Origin: Alphaproteobacteria bacterium
Lineage (GTDB): Bacteria > Myxococcota_A > UBA796 > GCA-2862545
Length of the DNA: 64,000 nucleotides
Direction: 5' to 3'
NCBI GenBank assembly: GCA_020632955.1
Contig: JACKEO010000008.1
Coordinates: forward strand, 136,890-200,889
The notes beneath the pieces are model-generated. The model searched no databases. It worked only from the letters and a program-made list of their open reading frames with translations, and was not told the DNA's origin. The translations under genes were made by a program, and so were the position numbers. This document shows, one piece after another, positions 49,619-62,745 of the stretch; position 1 is the stretch's first letter; each line of letters begins with the position of its first letter.

Positions 49619-52439
49619 TGAGCTTCTCGGTCGGCTCCCTGGTCACCGCCCGTGGCCGCGAGTGGGTGGTGCTGCCCGACTCCGAGCCGCACAACGATCT
49701 CCTCGTCCTCCGACCTCTCGGCGGCAGCGACGACGAGATCGCCGGCATCTACCTCCCGCTGGAGACGGTCGAACCGGCCGAGTTCTCGCTGCCGGACCCT
49801 GAACGTGAGCTGGGCAGCCACGACGACGGTGGCCTGCTGCGCGACGCGGTCCGCCTCGGCTTTCGCGCCGGTGCCGGCCCGTTCCGCAGCCTTGCGCGCA
49901 TCGCGGTCGAGCCTCGTCCCTACCAGCTGGTCCCGCTGCTGATGGCGCTGCGCCAGGACCCCGTGCGCCTGCTCGTGGCGGACGATGTGGGCATCGGGAA
50001 GACCGTCGAGTCGCTCCTCATCGCCCGTGAGCTCCTCGATCGCGGCGAGATCCGCCGGGTCGCCGTGCTGTGCCCACCGCACCTGGCCGAGCAGTGGCAG
50101 CGCGCCATGCACCAGCAGTTCCACCTTGAGGCCGCCCTCGTGCTGCCGGGAACCGCTCGTCGCCTGGAGCGTGGGCTGGCACCGGGGGAGTCGCTGTTCG
50201 ACCGCCACCCGCACGTCGTCGTGTCGATGGACTGGATCAAGTCGGAGCGCCGGCGGCATGAGTTCCTGCGGGTGTGCCCCGAGCTCGTGATCGTCGACGA
50301 GGCGCACACGTGCACGGCCGGAGCCGGTGCGGGGCGCTCGTCCCAGCAACGCCACGACCTGGTGCGCGCGCTGTCTCGCGATCCGGCGCGGCACCTGCTC
50401 CTGGTCACGGCCACCCCCCACAGCGGCAAGGAGGAGAACTTCCGCTCGCTGCTCGGGCTCCTCGACAACGGCCTGGTCGAGCTCCCAGAAGACCTGTCCG
50501 GCGAGCCGAACCGGAAGCACCGGGAGCACTTGGCCCGCTTCCTGGTGCAGCGACGCCGCGGAGACCTCTCCGCCTTCCTCGACGTCGAGACCCCGTTCCC
50601 CGACCGAGAGCAGGCCGAGGAGCACTACAGCCTGTCGAAGCCCTACCGTCGCTTCCTCGAGCGCGTACTGGACTGGTGCCGGGAACAGGTGCTCGACAAG
50701 GCCCTCGACGAGCGGCACCAGCGCGTCCGGTGGTGGTCGGCCGTGGCCCTGCTCCGAGCCATCGGGTCGAGCCCTGCTGCTGCGGCCGCGACCCTGCGCA
50801 ACCGTGCCGCCAGCGCTGAGGCGGACACGGTGGCCGAGGCCGACGAGGTGGGGCGGCGACTCGTGATGGACCTCGACGACGAGGTGGCCGAGGGCATCGA
50901 CGTGGTCCCGGGTAGCCAATCCGAGGACGAGGCCAGTCCGGACGCCGAGCGCCTGCGCCGTCTCGCCCGCGAAGCGGATGGTCTGAAGGGCGCTGAGGAC
51001 AACAAGCTGCAGAAGATGGCGGACCTCACCAAGACCCTGGTGAAGGACGGCTGGTCTCCCATCCTGTTCTGCCGGTTCATCCCGACCGTCGAGTACGTGG
51101 CCGAGCACCTGCGGAAGGTGCTCCCCGGCGACGTACACGTCGAGGCGGTCACTGGAGACCTCCCGCCGGACGAGCGCGAGTCTCGCATCGAGGCGATGCG
51201 CGACAAGCCGCGCCGTGTGCTGGTCTGCACGGACTGCTTGAGCGAGGGCATCAACCTGCAGGACGCCTTCGACGCCGTGGTCCACTACGACCTCGCCTGG
51301 AACCCGACCCGCCACGAGCAGCGCGAGGGCCGCGTGGACCGCTACGGGCAGCCTCGGGACGTCGTTCGGACGCTGACCTTCTACGGGCGCGACAACCCGG
51401 TGGACGGGATGATCCTCGACGTGCTGATCCGCAAGCACCGCTCCATCCACAAGCAGCTCGGCATCACCGTTCCCGTGCCGATGGACAGCAACGCCGTGGT
51501 CGAGGCGATGATGGAGAACCTGCTCCTCCGCCGGAAGGAAGAGGCCGCCGAGCAGCTCCTGCTGGGGTTCGCGATCCCGAACCGGCGCGAGCTCGAGGTG
51601 CAGTGGGATGCGGCGGCCGACCGCGAGCGCCGCAGCCGTACCCTGTTCGCCCAGGCCAGCATCAAGGTGGAAGAGGTGGCCAGGGAGCTCGCCGCCACCC
51701 GAGCGGCCCTCGGTGCTGCTGCGGACGTCGAGCGCTTCGTCCGGGAGGCCCTTCGCCGGCTGGGGGCGCATGTGGCCGATGGGACGCCTGCCCGAGTGAG
51801 CCTGGCTGGGACGCCGTCGGCGCTGCGTGACGCGATTGGCCGCGACGGTGAGCTGACCGTGGCCTTCGAGCAGCCTGCGCCGAGGCGCGCCGAAGTCCTC
51901 GGACGGACCCACCCGGTCGTCGCGGGCCTGTCGTCGCACGTCCTCGAGGCTGCGCTCGACCCTCTCGGTGTCGGTGCTGGACACAGCCCGGCTCGGCGAT
52001 GCGGGGTGTCGCTCACCACGGCGGTGTCCGAGCGGACCGTGCTGCTCCTGCTCCGGCTCCGCTTCCACATCGTGGCGCGCGGTGCCGATGGTGCGGAGCG
52101 AGAGCTGCTCGCCGAGGACGCGGTGCTCGCCGCGTTCACCGGGCTGCCGAGCGCGCCCAACTGGCTCACGGAAGACGACGCCGAGCGCCTTCTCGGCTGC
52201 GAGCCGGCGGGCAACCTGGGCGACGATCTGAAGCGGCACCACCTCGGTCGCGTACTGGCACGTTGGTCCGACCTGGAGCCGCACCTGCACGAGGTGGCGT
52301 CGCGCCGGGGAGACGAGCTGCTCGATGCGCACCGACGCGTACGGAAGGCTGGGGGACTGCAGCTCCGCTCGCTGCGCGTCGAGCCGCACCTCCCGCCAGA
52401 CGTACTCGGGCTGTTCGTGCTGATGCCGGGGGAGGGGGC

Positions 52440-52443
<4 letters not shown>
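49618..52443 (+). CDS. drmD: DrmD-like SNF2-family helicase
   Basis: A 941-residue SF2 helicase starting at ATG 49618. Motif I is DDVGIGKT (122-129), with Asp in place of the usual Glu. Motif II is DEAH (227-230), motif III TATPHSG (264-270), motif V-like 'CTDCLSEGINLQ', and motif VI QREGRVDRYGQ with arginine fingers R572 and R575. The ~430-residue C-terminal part is alpha-helical. Its order (SNF2 helicase directly before an Eco57I-type methyltransferase) is that of drmD-drmMI in class 1 DISARM; ARMADA systems are reported to share these two proteins. The symbol refers to this homology and is tentative. ATGA overlap with the methyltransferase. Confidence 0.82.
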
Positions 52444-57005
<4,562 letters not shown>

Positions 57006-57039
57006 CGCCTTCGGATTGCCACAGTTGAGGGTGAAGGCC

Positions 57040-58956
57040 ATGGATGGACGCCGCGAGCCGCGCTTCTGGATCCGCCGCTTCGCGATCTGGAAGGATGTCG
57101 ACGCACCGGCGATCCGTGACGAGGCGTTCGAGCCGGGACTCAACATCATCTGGTCTCCCGACCCCGCCGATCGCAGCGCCAACGACACCAGCGACGCGCC
57201 CACGGGTCCCGGCCACGGCTCCGGAAAGACGCTCGTTTGCCGCCTCATCCGCTATTGCCTTGGAGAGCGGCGCTTCGCCTCCGACGAGCTCCGCGACAAG
57301 ATCGCCTCCGCCTTCCAGGACGGGCGGGTGGGCGTCGAGGTCGTCCTGGACGGGACCGCCTGGGCGGTGGTCCGCACGATCGGCCTCTCTCCATACGACG
57401 TGGCGCTCGAAGGCGGCACCCTGGAGGACGCGCTCGCTGTGGACACCAAGGGAGCCCCCGGGCATGCGGCGCTCGTCGAGAAGCTCGTGGAGACCTTCAT
57501 CACGCCGGAGGTCACGGCCCTGATCGCCGACAAGCCGCACAAGGCGTGGCTCCAAGCCCTGGGCTGGCTCGCAAGGGACCAGGAGACGCACTTCGCGAGG
57601 GCCACGGCATGGCGGGCGTCGGGGAACCCGTCCGTCACCGATGCCACCAACATCGTACGTGCGTTGATCAGCGCGATCACGCCCAAGGAGTACGAGCTTG
57701 AGGCGGAGATCGAGCGGCTCGACAAGGACCGCAAGGCCCAGGAGGCCGGGGTCGAGCGTCGGCGCTGGCTCATCGAGGCGACCGTTCGGAAGCTGCTCCA
57801 GCGGCTGGACCTCGACGGGCAGGCCGTCCCGATCGGCGAGTTCCAGGGGGCATTCCTCCGCAAGGCGGCCCGCGATCGCGTCGCCGCCGTGGCCGCCGTC
57901 GACGACCGAGGCGATCTGGCATCCGTTGAAGATCTTGAGGTCGCCTACGAGGAGGCGCGCGCGGACGTCGACCGGCTCAACCGAGAGATCGCGGCTGCCG
58001 AGAATAACGCCGCCCTCGCGGCCACCATCATCGAGCTCATCCAAAGCGAGTCCCCGGGTCTCTCAGCCGAGATCGACGACGCCGAGACCTCGATCTGCCC
58101 GGTGTGCGAGGTACCCATCGACCGCGCCCTCGCCGAGGGCTGCAAGCTCTCGCACAAGCTCCCGAACCTCGACACGCTGAAGGGCAGGCGAGAGCAGAAC
58201 GCCGCGAGCATGCAGAAGCACCGGGAGGAGCAGCGCGACGCCGAGGAAGTGGCACAGCGACTGCGTGCTGAGCTCTCCGTGGCGACGCGGAAGCGCGACG
58301 CGGCCAAGGCCGACTTCCGGTCTGCACGCAAGCTGCGCGAGCAGCGGGCGGACGCCTGGTACTCGGCTCGTCGCGTGGGCGACGACGTCGGTGACCTCGA
58401 ACGCCTGGTCCAGGAGAACGCTGCCGCCACCAGCAAGGTCTCCCGCTTGGAAGAGCAGCTCGATGAACTGCGGGCTGCGGCGAAGGTCGAGCGGGACCAG
58501 CACGCGCAGGTCTTCGCCGAGCTGGGGAAGCACTTCGATCCGTTGGTTCGCCGGCTGCTCGGAAGGGTCTCCTCCGCTTCGGGACGGGTGAAGCATGATG
58601 GCAACGGGCTCGACCTCGTCGTCGACTACGGGGGCGAGCGGAACACGCCAGCCATCGACCTCGTGAAGGTGCTGGCCTTCGACCTCGCTACGCTCTGCCG
58701 GAGCATCGAGGGGGCGACCAGGCTCCCGGCGCTGCTCATCCACGACAGCCCGCGGACATCGGACCTCGGCCTGAGCATCTACCATGAGCTGTTCCTGCTC
58801 ACGCGCGAGCTCGAGGACGTAGGGGACGGCCCGCACTTCCAGTACATCGTGACCACCACCTCCCGCCCGCCCGATGACCTCGTGGACGACCCTCGGTTGC
58901 GGATGAAGCTCATGGGAGCGCCGGCGGAAGCGCGGCTCCTGGGTAGGGACCTGTGA
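57040..58956 (+). CDS. Rad50/DUF2326-like SMC-type ATPase
   Basis: A 638-residue ATPase starting at ATG 57040 (GAGGGTGAAGG upstream); an in-frame ATG 56995, overlapping the methyltransferase stop, is an alternative. Walker A is GPGHGSGKT (56-64). Coiled-coil-rich arms flank a CPVC (353-356), reminiscent of a zinc hook. The Walker B/D-loop is LLIHDSPRTSD (H568-D569 onward), with an Asp-Ser in place of DEP, a trait of DUF2326/ABC-3C-type proteins. Likely a DNA-end or conformational clamp in defence. It is the last gene of part A, separated from the next by 148 bp. Confidence 0.8.
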   Translation: MDGRREPRFWIRRFAIWKDVDAPAIRDEAFEPGLNIIWSPDPADRSANDTSDAPTGPGHGSGKTLVCRLIRYCLGERRFASDELRDKIASAFQDGRVGVEVVLDGTAWAVVRTIGLSPYDVALEGGTLEDALAVDTKGAPGHAALVEKLVETFITPEVTALIADKPHKAWLQALGWLARDQETHFARATAWRASGNPSVTDATNIVRALISAITPKEYELEAEIERLDKDRKAQEAGVERRRWLIEATVRKLLQRLDLDGQAVPIGEFQGAFLRKAARDRVAAVAAVDDRGDLASVEDLEVAYEEARADVDRLNREIAAAENNAALAATIIELIQSESPGLSAEIDDAETSICPVCEVPIDRALAEGCKLSHKLPNLDTLKGRREQNAASMQKHREEQRDAEEVAQRLRAELSVATRKRDAAKADFRSARKLREQRADAWYSARRVGDDVGDLERLVQENAAATSKVSRLEEQLDELRAAAKVERDQHAQVFAELGKHFDPLVRRLLGRVSSASGRVKHDGNGLDLVVDYGGERNTPAIDLVKVLAFDLATLCRSIEGATRLPALLIHDSPRTSDLGLSIYHELFLLTRELEDVGDGPHFQYIVTTTSRPPDDLVDDPRLRMKLMGAPAEARLLGRDL

Positions 58957-59045
58957 GTCGCGGCGACCGCACCAACCGCGCCCTGGTCAGCGACTGGTAC
59001 GGACAGTCTGGTGCCGTCGAGTCCTGTGCGGCTGTGCGCTCGCCC

Positions 59046-59076
59046 TTGCCATTTTGCAGTTCCCTGGACCTATCCA
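59046..59076 (+). promoter_or_regulatory. Weak sigma-70-like promoter candidate before the CBS gene
   Basis: In the 148-bp gap after the SMC-like gene, TTGCCA (59046-59051) and TATCCA (59071-59076) are separated by 19 bp in the least GC-rich part. The spacing is longer than ideal and the -10 is weak, so this is only a candidate. It matters because it would make the 59.1-64.0 kb genes a separately regulated module. Confidence 0.25.
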
Positions 59077-59104
59077 CCCCAATCTCACCAGCGAAGAGGC
59101 GACC

Positions 59105-59947
59105 ATGAAGCTCGCGTCACTCACGGGTAGTTCGGGCCCGTTTGAGCACCCCGAGCACCTTGCTGCCTTCTTCCACATGGTGAACCGGCTGCTGCCTGAC
59201 ACCCCCCCTCTGTGGGTGGGGCCAACCACGCCGGCCCGGGAAGCCCTCCGGCTGATGGCCGAGCATGGGTATTCCCAGCTTCCTGTACGGGAGGGGGACA
59301 CCGTGCTCGGACTCTTCACCTACCGGGCGTTCGCCCAGGAAGTCGCGGGGATGGGGGGAAGCAAGCAGGACCCCACGATGCTCCCGGTCGAGGAGTTCCT
59401 GGAGCACGAGATGGTCATCTACGCCCGCCTCCAGGACGAGTTCCGAGGGCTGATCGACGCGCTGGACAAGCACGACGCGGTACTCGTCAGCGGGCCTGAG
59501 GACCTCATCGCCATCCTCACGCCGATGGACGTGCTCCACTACCTACACGGGATTGCCAACGCCTTCGTGTTGATCGAGGAGATCGAGTTGTCGTTGCGCA
59601 CGCTGATTCGGACTTCGGTGGGCGACGGCGCGGCGCTGGAGGAATGTGCAGCCAGGGCCCTGTCGAAGAAGTACCAGACTGGTCACTTCCCGGACCGACT
59701 CGAGGCCATGACCTTCGACGACTATGTCGCCATGCTTCGGCATGGCGACAACTGGCCCACGTTCGAGGGCGCGTTCGGGGGCACACGCGAGCGCTGGCGT
59801 GGGCGTTTGGAGCGCGTCCGGGACCTTCGAAACGATGTCTTCCACTTCAAGCGGGAGCTGTCCGTCGAGGACCATCAGTCGCTTGGGGCCTGCCGGAACT
59901 CGCTGTTGCGGTGCTGCCGGAAGGTGCAGGCGCGGGGAGGTGCCTGA
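59105..59947 (+). CDS. CBS-domain protein with HEPN-like C-terminal domain
   Basis: A 280-residue protein starting at ATG 59105 (GAAGAGG upstream). The N-terminal half contains two CBS-like repeats: 'AREALRLMAEHGYSQLPVRE' ... 'VLGLFTYRAFAQEV' and 'DKHDAVLVSGPEDLIAILTP'. CBS pairs bind adenosyl nucleotides such as AMP, ATP, SAM or c-di-AMP. The C-terminal ~130 residues are helical and include 'RVRDLRNDVFHFKREL'. R242-x4-H247 fits the Rx4-6H active-site motif of HEPN RNases. Together this suggests a nucleotide-gated RNase toxin. It overlaps the helicase gene by TGATG. The HEPN call rests on the motif and helical context; an ordinary C-terminal regulatory domain is possible. Confidence 0.68.
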   Translation: MKLASLTGSSGPFEHPEHLAAFFHMVNRLLPDTPPLWVGPTTPAREALRLMAEHGYSQLPVREGDTVLGLFTYRAFAQEVAGMGGSKQDPTMLPVEEFLEHEMVIYARLQDEFRGLIDALDKHDAVLVSGPEDLIAILTPMDVLHYLHGIANAFVLIEEIELSLRTLIRTSVGDGAALEECAARALSKKYQTGHFPDRLEAMTFDDYVAMLRHGDNWPTFEGAFGGTRERWRGRLERVRDLRNDVFHFKRELSVEDHQSLGACRNSLLRCCRKVQARGGA

Positions 59948-61251
59948 TGGGCGAACCCCAGATTCGAGTCGACTCCCGGTTCACGCCCTACCAGGCGGCC
60001 TTCCTGCGCCGGTTCGCCGAGATCATGGCACCCGGGAGATCATTTCTTCTCCTGGCTCCGGTGGGCTCGGGCAAGTCCTTCGCTGTGGCTGGAACCGTGG
60101 CCGAGCTGCTCCGGCTGGACCGCTTGCGCCGCGTGCTGGTCCTGGGGCCAGCAGCGTTGACTGCACAATGGGCGGTGCTCGCCGGGAAGTGGGACCAGAG
60201 GTTGGTCACCGTCGACGCTCGATGCCTGCGCGTGCTGCTCCAGGATGTCGGGGACTCGAGCGAGTGGGACCCGGGGTGGTATGCAGCCAGCATCGACTTC
60301 GCCAAGCGGCCGGACGTTCGCGACGCCCTCTGCAGCCAGCATTGGGACCTCGTCGTCGTCGACGAGGCACACCGCATATCGGGCCAGCGCGCTAGCCTTG
60401 TGGAGGGCCTACGCAGGGGGCCGGGCGAGCCCGGCATGCTGTTCCTGACCTCGTTCTCCGAGGGGACGCCGCCCGCGGACGACCTGATCGACTGGAGCGC
60501 CGATGCTGCAGCCTACCTGGCGAGCCGAGCTCCACGGGCGGCGGTCAGCCGCGCCGATCTACCGTGGCACCGAAATGAGGAGGAACAAGCGCTGGCTCGC
60601 CGGGTAATCGAGTACGCCAAGGCGGTCGGCGAGCAGGCGGGGATGATGTTGGTGCACCGTGCTTCTTCCAGCATCGCCGCGCTGGAGAAGACCCTCGCGC
60701 GGCAGGCGGCGCTCGACGGGGCCAGCGAGGCAGAGCCGTTGCTTGAGCAGGTAGAGGAGCTCGGAGTGGATTCGAAACTCTCTCGGCTCCGTGAGTGGTT
60801 GGGTTCCAGCGAGACGCCCACGTCGGCGCCTGTGGTGATCTACACCGAGTACCGGGACACGCTCGACTACCTGGTGGCAAATGTCGCGGACGATGGGCAC
60901 TCGTGCATGGCGCTCCATGGCGGGATGGACCCTTTGGAACGCAGCTCGGTCGTCGACGAGTTCCGACGGTCCGGCGGCATCCTCGTCACCACAGCGGCCG
61001 AGGGCGTCTCGCTCAGCTTCGTCGGGCACGCCGTCCACTACGACTTGCCCCTTCAACCCGTCACCTACGCTCAGCGGATCGGTCGCTACGACCGCTTCGG
61101 GCGCACGGCGCCCTGCAGCGTGTGGATCCTCCGGGACGAGTCTGGCGCAGTGCCATTCGAGGAGGTCCTTCACCGGATCGTCGACAAGGTGGAGGTCATC
61201 GGCGCGAATCTGGACCTCGACGAGGGACTGCTTTGGCGCGCGGTGGAGTAG
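59947..61251 (+). CDS. Compact SF2 helicase (DEAH-type)
   Basis: A 434-residue helicase starting at ATG 59947 in the previous stop. Motif I is APVGSGKS (about 38-45), motif II DEAH in 'VVVDEAHRISG' (about 138-141), motif III-like FLTSFSEG (SAT replaced by S-F-S), and motif VI QRIGRYDRFGR (about 376-386). Between, 'VIYTEYRDTLDYL' and 'ALHGGMDPLERSSVVDEF' match SNF2-like helicase C-domains. It is short for the family and has no extra domains. It lies 4 bp before a PD-(D/E)XK gene. Helicase plus nuclease-like partner suggests a sensor-effector restriction pair. Confidence 0.8.
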   Translation: MGEPQIRVDSRFTPYQAAFLRRFAEIMAPGRSFLLLAPVGSGKSFAVAGTVAELLRLDRLRRVLVLGPAALTAQWAVLAGKWDQRLVTVDARCLRVLLQDVGDSSEWDPGWYAASIDFAKRPDVRDALCSQHWDLVVVDEAHRISGQRASLVEGLRRGPGEPGMLFLTSFSEGTPPADDLIDWSADAAAYLASRAPRAAVSRADLPWHRNEEEQALARRVIEYAKAVGEQAGMMLVHRASSSIAALEKTLARQAALDGASEAEPLLEQVEELGVDSKLSRLREWLGSSETPTSAPVVIYTEYRDTLDYLVANVADDGHSCMALHGGMDPLERSSVVDEFRRSGGILVTTAAEGVSLSFVGHAVHYDLPLQPVTYAQRIGRYDRFGRTAPCSVWILRDESGAVPFEEVLHRIVDKVEVIGANLDLDEGLLWRAVE

Positions 61252-61255
61252 GCCG

Positions 61256-62674
61256 ATGAGCTCGCCAAAGACAATCTTCGCACGCCGACGCGACGGCATC
61301 GCCGAGGACCGACGGACGTGGGCGCTCTTCCTTGCGCTCGGCAGGAGCGAAGAGCTCTTGCGCCGCTTCATCGACGACGCCCTGTTCGAGCTGAAGCTGA
61401 CGGTCGGTGACCCAAGGAGCGTCGAGGTGATTCCGTGGCCGCGAGGCTTCGGGAAGGGTCAGCCGGACGGCATCATCCAGTGCGGCGAGGCATGGCAGGC
61501 GATCTTCGAGGCGAAGGTACCGGGCAACCCGTTGGGCTCTGGCCAAGTGAAGCGGTACCTCCGCGAAGCTGGAGCGTTCCCAGGCCGACGTGTGTTCGTG
61601 GCGTACCTCGACGATGAAGAACTGGGCGGGGACATTCAGGACGCGTGCAACGCCGCCGGTGTGGACGGGCAGCTTCTGCCGCACCGACGGCTGATGACGC
61701 TTCTGGCGGCTTGGGGCTCCGACGCAAGCCTCGAGCCGGTCGCGGCCTTTCTCGCGCGCGAGCTTCACGCATTCATGGTCGAGGAAACGGGGATGGCTAC
61801 GCTCTTGGATCTCACATCAGCCGAACTGAACATCTTCAGAGCTCACGCGGCCGTCGTTCGCCAAGTGGATTCCCAGGTGCAGGAGCGCCTGGAACGGGTC
61901 GTCGACGCACTGGGACACGCCGACCTCTATGGAGAGGTGTCCACGGCCGGGAACGAGTGGTCGCTGTCGATTAGCGAGGATCTGGGGTCGACACCCTTTG
62001 CCATCGGGCTGACGGTGAGCCTCGAGCCGGATGGAGCTTCGGTCTCTCTCGCCCGATGGGTGCGCCTCGCTTCGCAGGACGTTTCGGGTATCCATGTGGT
62101 CCGGAACGCTGGTCGACTCCCCGCCATCTTGGATGGGATGGAGGCAAAGGCGGACGAGGAAGGGGTGTCTTGGTGGGAGCAGTTGTCGACAGACGCTGCC
62201 GACGACTTTCTCCGCGCGACGTCCTTCCCGGGGGCGAAGGACGCTCTCGTGCGGTCGGTGGGGGAACTGGCCAGGGTGGCCCGTTCCGTCTGGCCGGACT
62301 TCGTTGCCGCATACTTCGACGCCACAAGGCCACATGACCTGCCGGGTGACCTCTCCGCGTTCCTTCGAGAACTTCTCCGGTCGGAGGCGGAGGCTGGCCA
62401 TGAGGTGGCCTTTCAGGACAGCCAGATCAGCGTCAATGGCAGGGGAGGGCGAGGCGACACCGTGGAGTTCCACTGGCGTGGCAGCGGCGACTTTCGGGGT
62501 GCCGAGGGTGACCTTGCCACCTTGTGGGCGGACAACATGAACAATGTCCGTGTTGTCCACGGTGCTCCGGACTGGAGCGACCTCGAAGGAGACGACGGCT
62601 GGAGACACGTGAGCGTCCGAACGGTCACCCAACTCAAGCGGAGCTTCAACTCGATCAAGGGAGCCAAGCGATGA
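61256..62674 (+). CDS. PD-(D/E)XK nuclease-like protein of unknown family
   Basis: A 472-residue protein starting at ATG 61256, 4 bp after the helicase stop. Near the N-terminus the sequence D71-x13-E85-A-K87 ('QPDGIIQCGEAW', 'AIFEAKVPG') fits the PD-(D/E)XK catalytic core, with 'GQVKRYLREA' after it. A Gln/Arg-rich helix and a second, mixed alpha/beta C-terminal region (about 190-472) follow; I do not recognise them. Its position between a helicase and McrB-like gene implies a nuclease effector. No other conserved motif is visible. The stop overlaps the mini-ORF start as ATGA. Confidence 0.66.
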   Translation: MSSPKTIFARRRDGIAEDRRTWALFLALGRSEELLRRFIDDALFELKLTVGDPRSVEVIPWPRGFGKGQPDGIIQCGEAWQAIFEAKVPGNPLGSGQVKRYLREAGAFPGRRVFVAYLDDEELGGDIQDACNAAGVDGQLLPHRRLMTLLAAWGSDASLEPVAAFLARELHAFMVEETGMATLLDLTSAELNIFRAHAAVVRQVDSQVQERLERVVDALGHADLYGEVSTAGNEWSLSISEDLGSTPFAIGLTVSLEPDGASVSLARWVRLASQDVSGIHVVRNAGRLPAILDGMEAKADEEGVSWWEQLSTDAADDFLRATSFPGAKDALVRSVGELARVARSVWPDFVAAYFDATRPHDLPGDLSAFLRELLRSEAEAGHEVAFQDSQISVNGRGGRGDTVEFHWRGSGDFRGAEGDLATLWADNMNNVRVVHGAPDWSDLEGDDGWRHVSVRTVTQLKRSFNSIKGAKR

Positions 62675-62745
62675 GAGCGCGGTGTAGCCGTGGTCGCTGC
62701 TGGAACGCCTACTGTGCCCCCTTCTTCGGCGAGGACCCGCGATGA
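62671..62745 (+). CDS. 24-residue Cys-rich mini-ORF coupled at both ends
   Basis: ATG 62671 overlaps the preceding stop (ATGA), and the TGA at 62743-62745 overlaps the start of the McrB-like gene (ATGA at 62742). The peptide, MRARCSRGRCWNAYCAPFF plus GEDPR, has three Cys and several Arg. Two perfect overlaps make a real, translated small gene plausible: it would serve as a coupling leader for the downstream gene or as a tiny regulator. Chance cannot be excluded. The ribosome site for the next gene (GAGGAC) lies within it. Confidence 0.4.
   Translation: MRARCSRGRCWNAYCAPFFGEDPR

Noticed and set aside
49495..52389. Long minus-strand open frame antisense to the SNF2 gene
   Set aside because: The plus-strand product has all SF2 helicase motifs; the antisense product has none.
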